From NCBI GenBank assembly GCA_023439185.1, contig JAEXOR010000011.1:248001-312000 (forward strand): a stretch of 64,000 nt of DNA, read 5' to 3'. Positions within the stretch are counted from its first letter, which is position 1. Every line of letters starts with the position of its first letter. The position numbers and the translations under genes were made by a program. A model generated the notes under the pieces. That model was not told the origin of the DNA, did no database searches, and saw nothing but the letters and a program-made list of their open reading frames with translations. This DNA is from Bacillota bacterium (lineage in GTDB: Bacteria; Bacillota; Desulfotomaculia; Desulfotomaculales; Desulfallaceae). Positions 1-8,798 of the stretch are shown here, one piece after another.

Positions 1-1
1 A

Positions 2-79
2 TGCGCCTCCGCCGTGATCTGGGGCTGGCTTACCGGAAGCGAACCGAGCTGTGATTGTTCAGACAGCGGATGCTGTTAA
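2..79 (+). CDS. C-terminal end of an unidentified Cys-rich protein (partial)
   Basis: The window opens inside a reading frame that stays open for 25 codons and stops with TAA at 77-79. The tail is hydrophobic, then very cysteine-rich (ends ...CDCSDSGCC). The other two forward frames stop earlier. It sits 15 bp upstream of the Acr3 start in the same direction, so it is probably the preceding gene of the arsenic operon. A cysteine-rich tail would suit a metalloid-binding ArsR-type regulator or another arsenic-resistance protein, but too little is visible to choose. Confidence 0.45.
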   Translation, partial: CASAVIWGWLTGSEPSCDCSDSGCC

Positions 80-94
80 AAAGGTGGTGTGTTT

Positions 95-1156
95 ATGAGC
101 AAAGTGAAAAATACAGGTATTAGTTTTTTTGAAAAGTACCTGACCCTATGGGTTGCCCTGTGCATGGTTGCCGGTATTCTGATCGGAAAATTCCTGCCTG
201 CAATTCCTGATTTTTTAGGTAAATTTGAGTATGCGCAAGTGTCCATTCCCATCGCCATTTTAATCTGGTTAATGATCTATCCCATGATGATGAAGGTGGA
301 CTTCGCCAGCATTAAAAACGTGGGTAAAAACCCTGAAGGCTTATATGTTACATGGGTGACCAACTGGCTAATCAAGCCCTTTACCATGTTCGGCATCGCG
401 TGGCTTTTCTTCCATGTGGTATTCAAGGCGTTTATTCCCGCGGAGCTAGCCAGGGATTATTTAGCCGGGGCTATTTTACTTGGCGCAGCGCCTTGTACGG
501 CAATGGTGTTTGTATGGAGCCATCTGACCAAGGGAAGGCCCGCTTATACAGTGGTACAGGTTGCCACAAACGACCTCATTATTCTCGTAGCCTTTACGCC
601 AATCGTCGCCTTTTTGCTTGGCGTGGGCGGCATATCCATCCCGTGGGATACGCTTATCCTGTCTGTGGTGCTATTCGTTGTCATACCATTATCAGCCGGT
701 ATCGCCACAAGAATCTGGATGATCAAAAACAAAGGTGTGGAATATTTCGAACAGCGGTTTATTCCCAAGTTTAATAACATTACAATTATAGGCTTGCTGC
801 TCACGTTGATTATCATTTTCTCCTTCCAGGGAGAAGTGATATTGAGCAATCCCCAACATATCCTGTTGATTGCCATACCGCTGATTCTGCAGACACTCCT
901 GGTCTTTTTCATAGCCTATACCGCCTGCAAACTGCTCAAGCTACCGCATGACATAGCGGCTCCGGCCGGCATGATTGGCGCGTCCAACTTCTTTGAGCTT
1001 GCCGTGGCGGTGGCCATTTCCCTGTTTGGCACGACATCGCCTGTGGCGCTGGCGACCATTGTGGGAGTGCTTGTCGAGGTGCCTGTTATGTTAACGCTGG
1101 TACGTATCGCCAACAATACACGTCATTGGTTCAGGGAGGAAAAACAGCATGGATAA
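95..1156 (+). CDS. acr3: Arsenite efflux permease, Acr3 family
   Basis: Integral membrane protein of about 353 residues with roughly ten hydrophobic segments. It matches the Acr3 family of As(III) extrusion carriers, which use the proton motive force to pump arsenite out. Recognisable family stretches are GAAPCTAMVFVWSHLTKG (with the conserved Cys), VATNDLIILV and APAGMIGASNFFELAVAVAI. A GTG lies in frame at 89, but the AGGTGG ribosome site at 82-87 places the real start at ATG 95. The gene overlaps arsC by 8 bp, so the two are translationally coupled: the reductase makes As(III) and this pump expels it. Confidence 0.93.
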   Translation: MSKVKNTGISFFEKYLTLWVALCMVAGILIGKFLPAIPDFLGKFEYAQVSIPIAILIWLMIYPMMMKVDFASIKNVGKNPEGLYVTWVTNWLIKPFTMFGIAWLFFHVVFKAFIPAELARDYLAGAILLGAAPCTAMVFVWSHLTKGRPAYTVVQVATNDLIILVAFTPIVAFLLGVGGISIPWDTLILSVVLFVVIPLSAGIATRIWMIKNKGVEYFEQRFIPKFNNITIIGLLLTLIIIFSFQGEVILSNPQHILLIAIPLILQTLLVFFIAYTACKLLKLPHDIAAPAGMIGASNFFELAVAVAISLFGTTSPVALATIVGVLVEVPVMLTLVRIANNTRHWFREEKQHG

Positions 1157-1565
1157 GCCTAAAGTAGCTTTCATATGTGTGCATAACTCCTGCCGCAGCC
1201 AGATCGCGGAGGCGTTGGGCAAACACCTGGCCGGTGATGTTTTTGCATGCTATTCGGCGGGAACCGAAACAAAACCGCAAATCAACCAGGACGCCGTCCG
1301 GCTAATGAAACAGCTTTACGGGATCGACATGGAGAAAACACAGCATCCGAAACTGCTTTCGGAAATTCCACCGGTTGATATCGTCGTCACCATGGGCTGC
1401 AATGTCACTTGCCCATACCTGCCCTGCAAACATAGGGAAGATTGGGGATTGGGTGATCCCACAGGCAAAAACGATGAGGACTTTATCGCCGTCATTTGCG
1501 AAATTGAGCATCAGATCAAGCTGCTTGCATCGAAGGTTTATCCCATATGCCAGTCAGCAATCTAG
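1149..1565 (+). CDS. arsC: Arsenate reductase, low-molecular-weight phosphatase type
   Basis: A 138-residue protein of the ArsC/LMW protein-tyrosine-phosphatase fold, which reduces arsenate to arsenite. The N-terminal P-loop CVHNSCRS (CX5R, Cys at about residue 10) is the oxyanion site. The later cysteines in MGCNVTCPYLPC match the redox pair that thioredoxin-coupled ArsC enzymes use to relay the disulfide. It overlaps acr3 by 8 bp. Its stop overlaps the stop of the convergent hydroxylase gene by 4 bp, so no intergenic terminator fits here. The length is normal for the family. Confidence 0.9.
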   Translation: MDKPKVAFICVHNSCRSQIAEALGKHLAGDVFACYSAGTETKPQINQDAVRLMKQLYGIDMEKTQHPKLLSEIPPVDIVVTMGCNVTCPYLPCKHREDWGLGDPTGKNDEDFIAVICEIEHQIKLLASKVYPICQSAI

Positions 1566-2533
1566 GCTAGCTGCTTGAGCGCCTGGACCGTTAATTCCCG
1601 GGCCATCCGCTTGCGGTAAGCCGGCCCCATGTCCGTATTGTCCAAAGGCCTGGCCTGCTTGAAGGCCGCCCCGGCCACCGTGTCAATAATCTCTTCGGTT
1701 AGCTTATGGCCTGTCATAACCTCCGCTTCCTTAACCAGCAAAGGTCTGGATTCCACCGCGCCCAGCACCACCCTGGCCCTGACCACCCTGGCGGCGTCAT
1801 CTTTCTCCAGGGCCGCGGCCACGCCCACGACGGGAAAATCGAAAGAATTGCGGGAACGCAGTTTAATGTAATTCATTTGCAAACCCGCTGCCGGAGGCAG
1901 CATAATGGCGGTGAGAATTTCATCGGACCTTTTAGTTAAATAATTGATCCCGTCCGCCCCGTAAAGCTCTTCAATGGGAATTTCCCGCTCCCCGGTGGCG
2001 CCGCGCAAACGCAGGCAGGCAGCCAGCGCGACCAATACCGGTACGGTGTCCGCCGACGAAACGGCAAAGCAGCGGCGGCTGTTTGGCGCCGCCTGGCAGA
2101 TGGTGCCGAAAGCTTTCAGGCAGTAGCCCAGGCCCCGGCGCCAAAGTTCGTTTTGGTTAAAGTACATACAGCGGGTATTCAGGCAGACATTGCCGCCGAT
2201 AGTACCGGCATTGCGCAGCTGCGGAGTTGAAACCAGACGCGCGGCGTGCGCCAGAGCCGGGTAATATTTATTGATGGCCGGATGGCCGGCCACCTCTGTC
2301 AGAGACACGGCGGCTCCGATAGTCATTCCATTTTCCCCACCGCCGGCTATCCCGCGCAATTCGTTTAAGCGGGAAAGCGATATCAATGTACTGATTTTCA
2401 CCTGACGGCGTTTTAAGTTGGGATAAAGATCGGTCCCTCCGGCCACCACGGCGGTACCAGGCTTAGTGAGACAATTAAGCGCTTCGTCCAGTGTATTGGG
2501 CATGATTAGTTTAAACTCAGGCAGCCGTAACAT
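1562..2533 (-). CDS. hcrB: Molybdenum hydroxylase FAD subunit, 4-hydroxybenzoyl-CoA reductase beta type
   Basis: FAD-binding medium subunit of the xanthine-dehydrogenase family, which passes electrons between FAD and the 2Fe-2S subunit. FAD motifs are visible as VVAGGTDLYPNLK near the N-terminus and AGTIGGNVCLNTRC in the middle. Four cysteines follow in the pattern TRC-(N)YC-(N)IC-(N)RRC, inside an insert that ordinary xanthine dehydrogenases lack. In 4-hydroxybenzoyl-CoA reductase this insert binds an extra [4Fe-4S] cluster. The frame is open to 2548, but GGAGGT overlaps that first ATG, so the start is taken at 2533. It is the last gene of a three-gene minus-strand operon (small, large, FAD). 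Confidence 0.8.
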   Translation of the reverse strand: MLRLPEFKLIMPNTLDEALNCLTKPGTAVVAGGTDLYPNLKRRQVKISTLISLSRLNELRGIAGGGENGMTIGAAVSLTEVAGHPAINKYYPALAHAARLVSTPQLRNAGTIGGNVCLNTRCMYFNQNELWRRGLGYCLKAFGTICQAAPNSRRCFAVSSADTVPVLVALAACLRLRGATGEREIPIEELYGADGINYLTKRSDEILTAIMLPPAAGLQMNYIKLRSRNSFDFPVVGVAAALEKDDAARVVRARVVLGAVESRPLLVKEAEVMTGHKLTEEIIDTVAGAAFKQARPLDNTDMGPAYRKRMARELTVQALKQLA

Positions 2534-2582
2534 GAACATTACCTCCATAACTCAAAAATAAGCCGCCGGCATTACCTGCCGG

Positions 2583-4964
2583 TCATCCTGTAGACTGAGC
2601 ATCCCAGGGTCTGGGCACCTGCTGCGGTTTGGGAAACTTATATACCGGGATTATTTTTTTGCCGTAGCGGCCGGAGCCGCCCTTGGCCTTATCGTCCAGT
2701 GCTTTGAGAATCTTTTCCGGCGTGACGGGCACCTCGTCGATCCGGACGCCCAGCGCGTTATAAACAGCGCTTACCAGAGCTGGAACAACCGGAAGCAGGG
2801 GTCCCTGACCGGCTTCTTTAGCTCCAAAGGGCCCCTCGGCCTCGGCGGTTTCCACTAAAATGCTTTCCACGGGCGGCATATCCAAAGTGGTAATGGTTTT
2901 ATAATCCAGCATTGACGGGGCTTTAACAAGGTGACGGCGCATTGTCTGCTCCTCCATTAAAGCGTCCCCCAGGCCCATATATACGCTGCCTTCAATTTGC
3001 CCGATCACATTAAGCGGGTTGAGGGCTATGCCGATGTCATGGGCCACCCAAACCTTTTCCACTTTAACCATGCCCGTTGCCGGGTCACAGGTTACTTCCA
3101 CCACGGCGGCTGAATAGCTCCAGGCGGGTGAAGGGCCGACGCCTGAACCGCGGTATGGTCCGGCCAGGTCGGGCGGCTTATACCCGCCTTTGCCCACCAG
3201 GATTCCCGAACGGGTCTCGGCCAAAGCACAGGCCAGGCTGAAAGGAACCTGCCTGTCGGAATCATACCTATCCATGACTTTGCCGTCCTTAAAAACTAAA
3301 CTTTCCCGATCCACCTGAAGCTTTTCGGCAACAGCTTCGGCAATTGTATCGCGCAATTGCATGGCGGCCTGTATTGCCGCATTGCCGGACATAAAAGTAA
3401 CCCGGCTGGAATAACTGCCCATATCCACAGGGGTGAGCGACGTGTCGGCGGTAACCAAATAGATATCTTCCATTTGCAGACCCAAAATCTCCGCCACCAG
3501 AAGAGCGTGTATGGTGAGGGAGCCCTGCCCGATATCGGTGGAGCCGGAGTATAGAGTTACCCCTCCGCCCCGGTCAATTTTCAAGATCACCTGGGAATGG
3601 TCCATGGGGTTGTTATAAATGGGCAATCCCGCTCCGCACATATAAGCGCTGACAGCAAAACCAACCCCTTTGCCGTAAGGCAGTGATGAGTGCTTGGCTG
3701 TGAAACCGGAGGCCCGGTCAACCCGTTCAATGCATTCCATCAGTCCGCAACTGGTAATGCGCAAGTAATTGACCGTGAGGGAATTCGGCTCAATGGCGTT
3801 AATTTTGCGCATCTCCACCGGGTTGAGGCCCAAATCCTCAGCGATCTTATCCAACTGCAGTTCTACGGCAAACCGGCCCTGGGGAGCGGCATGACCGCGC
3901 TTCGGACCGGCCGCCGGTTTATTGGTGAAGCACCGCACGATGTCTACTTTATAGTTGGGAATCTTATAGGTGGTCGGCTGCAGGTTTCCCGTATAAAAAG
4001 AAGACGCCACTCCAAAACTGCCGTGGGCGCCGCCGTCCAAAAAATTGGTAAACTGCATGGCGGTAATGGAGCCGTCCCGCTTCACCCCGGTTTTAACAGC
4101 CAGCAAAACAGCATGGCGGCCTCTATGGGTATAAAAAACTTCTTCCCTGGTCAGGGTTATCTTCACCGGCCGGCCGGTTTTCAAAGCCATGTGCGAGACC
4201 ACCATTTCATGACAAAAAGGCTCGCTTTTGGCGCCGAACCCGCCCCCCAAAAAGGGGCTGACAACCCGCACATGAGCCGCGGGCTTACCCAGAACCTTGG
4301 CTAAAGCCCGATGCAGATAATGGGGGGTTTGGGAACTTGTGTACAGGGTCAGATGACCGTTGCCTTCCGGTACCGCTACCGCCGAATGCTCTTCCAGGCA
4401 CATGTGGGTGCTGCCGCTGTAAAAAAACAGGTCTTCCCTGACATGGTCGGCCTCGTTGAAGCCGGCTTCCACATCGCCGAATTCCAGGGCTATTTCCCTG
4501 TGAATATTTCCTTTTCCGGTATAAGTGTGAATCGGTTCCTCGGCAGGCAATAAGGCATCTTCCACGGTCAGAAAGGCAGGCAGCGGCTGATATTCCACCT
4601 TGAATAAAGCCAGCGCAGCCTCGGCAGAAGCCTCATCCACAGCCACTACAGCGGCTACCGGGTCTCCCACATAGCGCGCCTTGCCAATGGCCAGAGCGTG
4701 CTCGTCCTCGCTGACCGGCAGAATGCCGAAAGGGGTCGTCAGCTCACCGCCCAGCATAACGTCCACTACTCCAGGGTATGACAGCACCTCTTCATAATCA
4801 ATATTAACTATTTTCGCGTGGGCAAAGGGACTGCGCAGCAATTTGCAATAGAGCATACCGGGAAAAGCCAGGTCGGAAGTGTATTTCGCTTGCCCGGTAG
4901 CCTTACTCATGCCGTCAACCTTGGGCAAATTTTTACCGATTAAATTGAATGGTTCGCTACTCAT
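2583..4964 (-). CDS. hcrA: Molybdenum hydroxylase large (molybdopterin) subunit, 4-hydroxybenzoyl-CoA reductase alpha type
   Basis: Catalytic subunit of about 793 residues, full length for the family, carrying the molybdenum-cytosine-dinucleotide-type cofactor. Family motifs in order: KVDGMSKATGQAKYTSD at the N-terminus, the GGGFGAKSE loop, GRHAV, the DIGQGS loop at about two thirds, and GPFGAKEAGQGP near the C-terminus, which holds the conserved catalytic Glu region. The frame extends to 4994, but GGAAGG before ATG 4964 decides the start. That start overlaps the 2Fe-2S subunit by 8 bp. The substrate is inferred to be an aromatic CoA thioester because of the FAD-subunit type; a purine or another N-heterocycle is possible. 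Confidence 0.8.
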   Translation of the reverse strand: MSSEPFNLIGKNLPKVDGMSKATGQAKYTSDLAFPGMLYCKLLRSPFAHAKIVNIDYEEVLSYPGVVDVMLGGELTTPFGILPVSEDEHALAIGKARYVGDPVAAVVAVDEASAEAALALFKVEYQPLPAFLTVEDALLPAEEPIHTYTGKGNIHREIALEFGDVEAGFNEADHVREDLFFYSGSTHMCLEEHSAVAVPEGNGHLTLYTSSQTPHYLHRALAKVLGKPAAHVRVVSPFLGGGFGAKSEPFCHEMVVSHMALKTGRPVKITLTREEVFYTHRGRHAVLLAVKTGVKRDGSITAMQFTNFLDGGAHGSFGVASSFYTGNLQPTTYKIPNYKVDIVRCFTNKPAAGPKRGHAAPQGRFAVELQLDKIAEDLGLNPVEMRKINAIEPNSLTVNYLRITSCGLMECIERVDRASGFTAKHSSLPYGKGVGFAVSAYMCGAGLPIYNNPMDHSQVILKIDRGGGVTLYSGSTDIGQGSLTIHALLVAEILGLQMEDIYLVTADTSLTPVDMGSYSSRVTFMSGNAAIQAAMQLRDTIAEAVAEKLQVDRESLVFKDGKVMDRYDSDRQVPFSLACALAETRSGILVGKGGYKPPDLAGPYRGSGVGPSPAWSYSAAVVEVTCDPATGMVKVEKVWVAHDIGIALNPLNVIGQIEGSVYMGLGDALMEEQTMRRHLVKAPSMLDYKTITTLDMPPVESILVETAEAEGPFGAKEAGQGPLLPVVPALVSAVYNALGVRIDEVPVTPEKILKALDDKAKGGSGRYGKKIIPVYKFPKPQQVPRPWDAQSTG

Positions 4965-5490
4965 GGTCTGTCCCTTCCTTAACGCAGACGCCATTGCAGG
5001 CGCCCGGCCTCAACAACGTCCGGTCCAGCATTCTCCCGGCAGCAAGCTCCACAGCATCATAAATCTTTAAAAAACCGGTGCAGCGGCAAATATTACCTGA
5101 TAAAGCATCTTTAATCTCAGCGTGTGACGGCAGAGGGTTTTGATCGAGCAAAGCTTTAGCGGTGAGCAGCATCCCGGATGTACAGTAACCGCACTGAATG
5201 GCTCCCGTTTCAACGAAAGCTGTCTGCAGAGGATGGGGCTTGCTCAGGGTACCAATGCCTTCCACGGTTAAAATCTCTTTCTCTTCCACTTCCAACGGCA
5301 TGGTCAGGCAGGCAAGACGCGGTTCGCCGTTGATCAAAACGGTACAGGCTCCGCATTCTCCCAGTTCACACCCGTGTTTGGTACCCATGAGACCGAGATC
5401 TTCACGCAGTACCTCCAGCAGGGTTTTATTTTCAGAAATAAAAAGTTCGTAGCTCCGCCGGTTGACCTTTAGTGTTATTGGTATTTTCAT
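4957..5490 (-). CDS. hcrC: Molybdenum hydroxylase 2Fe-2S subunit
   Basis: Small electron-transfer subunit with two [2Fe-2S] clusters. The N-terminal plant-ferredoxin-type domain shows GCELGECGACTVLINGEPRLAC. The C-terminal helical domain shows QCGYCTSGM and NICRCTG. The 177 residues slightly exceed the usual 150-165, because the C-terminus adds a short tail with two more cysteines (GACNGVC). It is the first gene of the operon, with AGGAGG ahead of the ATG and a good promoter about 110 bp upstream. It overlaps the large-subunit gene. Confidence 0.85.
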   Translation of the reverse strand: MKIPITLKVNRRSYELFISENKTLLEVLREDLGLMGTKHGCELGECGACTVLINGEPRLACLTMPLEVEEKEILTVEGIGTLSKPHPLQTAFVETGAIQCGYCTSGMLLTAKALLDQNPLPSHAEIKDALSGNICRCTGFLKIYDAVELAAGRMLDRTLLRPGACNGVCVKEGTDHE

Positions 5491-5599
5491 TGCATAACCC
5501 TCCTAAGTTGCTCAATTAGAACCGCCCCATAATTTGTGAAGAAGACACGGCTTATGTTCATCATGAGAAACTACTGTTCTCCATTATGAATATAATCAT

Positions 5600-5629
5600 A
5601 TTATGAATTATCTGATAACGGATTGTCAA
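5600..5629 (-). promoter_or_regulatory. Promoter of the hydroxylase operon with repeated operator-like motif
   Basis: On the minus strand a TTGACA -35 box (complement of 5624-5629) is followed, after 18 bp, by CATAAT (complement of 5600-5605), one mismatch from consensus. The -10 box lies inside the repeat ATTCATAAT, which recurs just downstream (complement of 5583-5591). The repeat could be a regulator site. The nearby IclR-type gene is the natural candidate regulator, by inference only. Confidence 0.6.
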
Positions 5630-5670
5630 GAGTAAATTAACTATTCAACAAAATAAAATACGAGCAATAT

Positions 5671-5688
5671 AAGCCGGTCACCCGGCTT
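5671..5688 (-). terminator. Hairpin at the end of the truncated Mo-subunit gene
   Basis: AAGCCGG and CCGGCTT pair across a 4-nt loop, overlapping the stop codon. On the minus strand the hairpin is followed within about 10 nt by a T-rich run, as in a weak intrinsic terminator. Confidence 0.4.
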
Positions 5689-6603
5689 GCTCCTGTTTTT
5701 TCTTATCCTTCAAAGCTTTAAGTATTCTTTCAGGAGTAATGGGCAGTTCTAAAAACCTCACGCCAATTGCGTTACAGATGGCGTTGGCGATGGCCGGAAT
5801 CGTCGGCTGGATTGGCCCTTCGCCGGCTTCCTTGGCGCCAAACGGCGCGGTGGGGTCATAGCTGTCCACTATTACAGAATCAATTTCCGGAATATCCGCG
5901 GCAGTCGGCAATTTGTATTCCTGCAATGAAGAGCTGATGACCTGCCCGTCGGGAGTGAGCTTCATTTCTTCGTAAAGCGCCTGCCCCATGCCCATGATGA
6001 TGGAACCTTCAACCTGCCCTTCGACACTCATCGGATTGATGGCCTGGCCGCAGTCCCCGGCCTCGGTGATTTTAACTATTTTCACCTGGCCTGTTTCCAG
6101 ATTCACTTCCACCTCGGCTACCTGGGCGGAAAAGCCAAAGGTCGGCGACTGGCCGATATTGGCGCCCTGCACTCCTTTCATCCCTTTGCGGGGCGGACTG
6201 TAATGACCTGTGGCCGTTAACGGTCCTTTGGCATCAATATAGCCGGCCACGGCGGTCATAAATGCGATCCTTTTCTTGGGCTCATAGATCGAGTAAATTA
6301 CCCCGTCCTTACACCGTAAATGCCCGGCGCTCACACCCAGTTGCAGGGCGGCCGTCTCATATAATTTTTTGTTAATTTCCCGGGCCGCCATAATCACCGC
6401 TTTGCCTGCCGCGTAAGTCGTCCTGCTTGAAAATGCGCCCAGGTCAAAGGGGGTCAATTGGGTATCCCCGGAAACAAAGTGCAGATCCGAGGCTTTAACC
6501 CCCAATTCTTCGGCCGCCATCATGGGCAGGATTGTATTGGACCCTTGCCCGATATCAGTCGCCCCGGAATACAAAACAATGCCGCCCTCGGTGTCTATTC
6601 TGA
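5678..6603 (-). pseudogene. Molybdenum hydroxylase large subunit, N-terminally truncated remnant
   Basis: This frame matches only the C-terminal 40% of the Mo subunit. It has the DIGQGSNT loop near its start and PFGAKEAGEGP and LPITPERILKAL near its end, each with a counterpart in the intact gene at 2583-4964. Similarity (HALIRIDTEGGIVLYSG) begins exactly where the FAD-subunit gene stops, so roughly 450 residues including the N-terminal substrate and cofactor region are missing. A TTG at 6572-6574 could initiate a 298-residue peptide, but it could not hold the cofactor alone. The simplest reading is an internal deletion that fused the end of the FAD gene to the middle of this one. Confidence 0.75.
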
Positions 6604-7605
6604 TTAACGCGTGTTTCCGTTGGCCATCCCGACGGCTTTAACCAACGCATCCCGGACCAGCACCCTGACCATGGTTTTCTTGTTGATGGGCGAGGCGCCC
6701 ATCGGATGAACGGGTTTGGCCGACTGATAGGCAAGTTCCGCCGCCTCCTCCAGGCTCTCTTCAGCCTTCCGGCCCTCCAATGCCGCCTCGGCTTCCAGCG
6801 CCCTTTTGGGCCCGGGACCCACCGCGTTGAGCACAATCCTGGCCCGGCGGCAAATTCCCCCGGGCCCGTCAAGGGTTATTGCAACTGCTATTCCTACAAT
6901 GGGAAAATCTATTTCTTGCCTGAGACGGTATTTCTCATAAGCAAAACCGGTATAGGGCTGCGGGCGTGGAATTATTACGGCAACGACAATGGCGCCCGCT
7001 TCCAGTTTTATGGGACACATACCGTCATGGCTGTATAAAAATTCTATAGGCATTTCTTGAATGCCATAGGGGCCCGCCGTTCTGACCCGGGCTCCCAAAG
7101 CCATCAGAGCCAGCGGGGTATCGGCGGAAAAAACCGCATGGCACACCGGGCTCCTTTTGGCAACATGACAACGGTCCCCGCCTGTTTTATAGCAAAGAGG
7201 GCGGGATTGACGCCAACTCGCAAGCTGGTTGAAATAATAACAACGGGTATCCAGGCAAATATTTCCGCCCAGTGTCCCCATATTCCGGTGCTGCGGCATG
7301 CCGATAAGGGAGGCCGCAGTTGCCAATACCGATGCATTTTCAATTATCTCGGGCGATGACCCGATTGTGTTGAGCCTGGTTAAAGCTCCGATCTCAATCT
7401 CTTCAGCCTTCATGGTAATACCCGACATAAATGGCAGCCCCGTGATATCCACCAGATAACGAAATTTGGCCACGCCTTGTTTCATCCTAACGATAATGTC
7501 CGTCCCGCCTGCCATTATTTGCGCTTTCGTCTGATGCACGGTAAGAATTTCGATTGTCTCGATTAAAGTTCGGGGCTTAAAATAGTCAAATTCCGGTAAA
7601 GACAA
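6604..7605 (-). CDS. Molybdenum hydroxylase FAD subunit, second copy
   Basis: Second FAD subunit of the 4-hydroxybenzoyl-CoA-reductase beta type. It has IMAGGTDIIVRMKQG and GTLGGNICLDTRC for FAD binding, and the four-cysteine [4Fe-4S] insert (TRCYYFNQ ... LCYK ... DRCHV ... PVCHAVF). It is homologous to the product of 1562-2533 but clearly divergent. The frame opens at GTG 7614; AGGGAG suits TTG 7605 better. It follows the IclR-type gene by 48 bp in the same direction and abuts the truncated Mo subunit. No 2Fe-2S subunit is present in this locus, so it may be non-functional or may work with the neighbouring operon's subunits. Confidence 0.75.
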   Translation of the reverse strand: MSLPEFDYFKPRTLIETIEILTVHQTKAQIMAGGTDIIVRMKQGVAKFRYLVDITGLPFMSGITMKAEEIEIGALTRLNTIGSSPEIIENASVLATAASLIGMPQHRNMGTLGGNICLDTRCYYFNQLASWRQSRPLCYKTGGDRCHVAKRSPVCHAVFSADTPLALMALGARVRTAGPYGIQEMPIEFLYSHDGMCPIKLEAGAIVVAVIIPRPQPYTGFAYEKYRLRQEIDFPIVGIAVAITLDGPGGICRRARIVLNAVGPGPKRALEAEAALEGRKAEESLEEAAELAYQSAKPVHPMGASPINKKTMVRVLVRDALVKAVGMANGNTR

Positions 7606-7622
7606 AGAAACCACTCCCTATT

Positions 7623-7644
7623 ATACTAGTATAGTCTATAGTAT
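7623..7644. promoter_or_regulatory. Palindromic operator-like site between the IclR-type gene and the FAD gene
   Basis: ATACTA and TAGTAT are inverted across 10 bp, and the left 10 bp (ATACTAGTAT) is itself a perfect palindrome. It fills most of the short gap upstream of the FAD-subunit gene, so a role as binding site for the adjacent IclR-type regulator is plausible but inferred. Confidence 0.4.
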
Positions 7645-7653
7645 TTAAACCTA

Positions 7654-8442
7654 TTACTTTCCGCTTATTATTTTGGCAGCCCTCTTTAAGGCCGGCGCCA
7701 CCATACGCATCTTCTCTCCGGTCAGAGAGTGCGTAAAACCTACCATCCACAAAAATGCCACCATTTTACCCCGCCAGTCGGTGACCGGTACACTGATGGT
7801 ATTAACGCCCTGGACATATTCCTCAAAATCAGTTGCATAACCCAATTCCCGTATCCGGCGGATTTCTTTTGCATACTCATTGGGGTCGGCAATGGAATTA
7901 ATAGTAAATAGCGGAATTGGCTTGGCCAGCATGCCTTTTAGCTCGTTTTCCTCAAGGCTGCTTAAGAATACTTTACCTGCGGCTCCGGCAAATGGAGGTA
8001 TCCTTGTGCCTATTGCAGCGGTAACCTTTAACCCGGAAGCGCTGTCCGCTTTTTCAATGACCGTTATTTTTTGCTCATAAAAAGAACATAAAAATATCGT
8101 TTCTTCATATGTACGACTCATTGATTCAATAACCGGACGGGCCAACAGTCTCAAATCGACACCAACCCCGGACCGCTTGATTAACTGAGTAAATGCCGGT
8201 CCCAGTCTATATTTTCTTATGCCGTCCTGCCGGATAGCCCCTAGATCCTTAAGCGCCCATATGATGCCAGTCACTGTGCGTTCGGAGATATTTAATTTAT
8301 GAGCGATGTCACTGATCCCCAATTCGGACCGAGCACCGGCAATTTCCTCTATAATTGCAAATACCTTGTAAAGCACAGGGGCGCTGGACGCGCCATTTGT
8401 TTTTTTAACAACCTGCTTTTCAGTCAACTCAGTCAGTGCCAA
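7654..8442 (-). CDS. IclR-family transcriptional regulator
   Basis: Regulator of about 262 residues. An N-terminal winged helix-turn-helix is visible (VLYKVFAIIEEIAG, then LGISDIAHKLNISERTVTGIIWALKDLGAI). The C-terminal IclR effector domain contains TRIPPFAGAAGKVFLSSL, YATDFEEYVQGVNTISVPV and a GKMVAFLWMVG strand. IclR regulators commonly control aromatic-acid catabolism genes beside them, which fits the hydroxylase genes on both sides downstream. TTG 8451 is possible, but AAAGGGG lies directly against it; TTG 8442 has better spacing. Confidence 0.85.
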   Translation of the reverse strand: MALTELTEKQVVKKTNGASSAPVLYKVFAIIEEIAGARSELGISDIAHKLNISERTVTGIIWALKDLGAIRQDGIRKYRLGPAFTQLIKRSGVGVDLRLLARPVIESMSRTYEETIFLCSFYEQKITVIEKADSASGLKVTAAIGTRIPPFAGAAGKVFLSSLEENELKGMLAKPIPLFTINSIADPNEYAKEIRRIRELGYATDFEEYVQGVNTISVPVTDWRGKMVAFLWMVGFTHSLTGEKMRMVAPALKRAAKIISGK

Positions 8443-8798
8443 CCGCCGCAACCCCTTTACTATTTGATATTTAGTTGGCTAAGTTTAGAATTTGGAGGAC
8501 ATGAACCAGGAGAAATTAAAACATGTGTAACCAGTCCGGACTGCAGCCTACCACAATGCATTTATAAACAGAAATAAACATAAACAAATTAAGCAGCCAG
8601 GGGGTCAGGTTTAAAACGTAACATTAAATGGTATAACGTTACTTAATGATAATTTAAAATACAATTAAAGTCAACAAAAACAGAAAATGAAGCAAACTAC
8701 TATCTTGCAAAAAGCATAGCCCTGATTAATCACGTCGTTTTTATGATATAATTGGTTGCATAATTTAGCGGTGTAAAACCGCTGCGGGAGTGGTTTGT
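8443..8798. promoter_or_regulatory. Divergent intergenic region with an extended -10 promoter for the DMT exporter
   Basis: AT-rich, about 350 bp between divergent genes. On the plus strand TGATATAAT (8744-8752) is an extended -10 box about 45 bp before the exporter start; no good -35 box is seen. The IclR-type gene must also be expressed from here, but no clear promoter was found for it. No RNA gene or repeat was recognised in the rest. Confidence 0.45.

Noticed and set aside
6555..6872. Minus-strand Arg/Trp-rich frame across the FAD/Mo junction
   Set aside because: Out-of-frame reading of the FAD-subunit gene; composition typical of a shadow frame.
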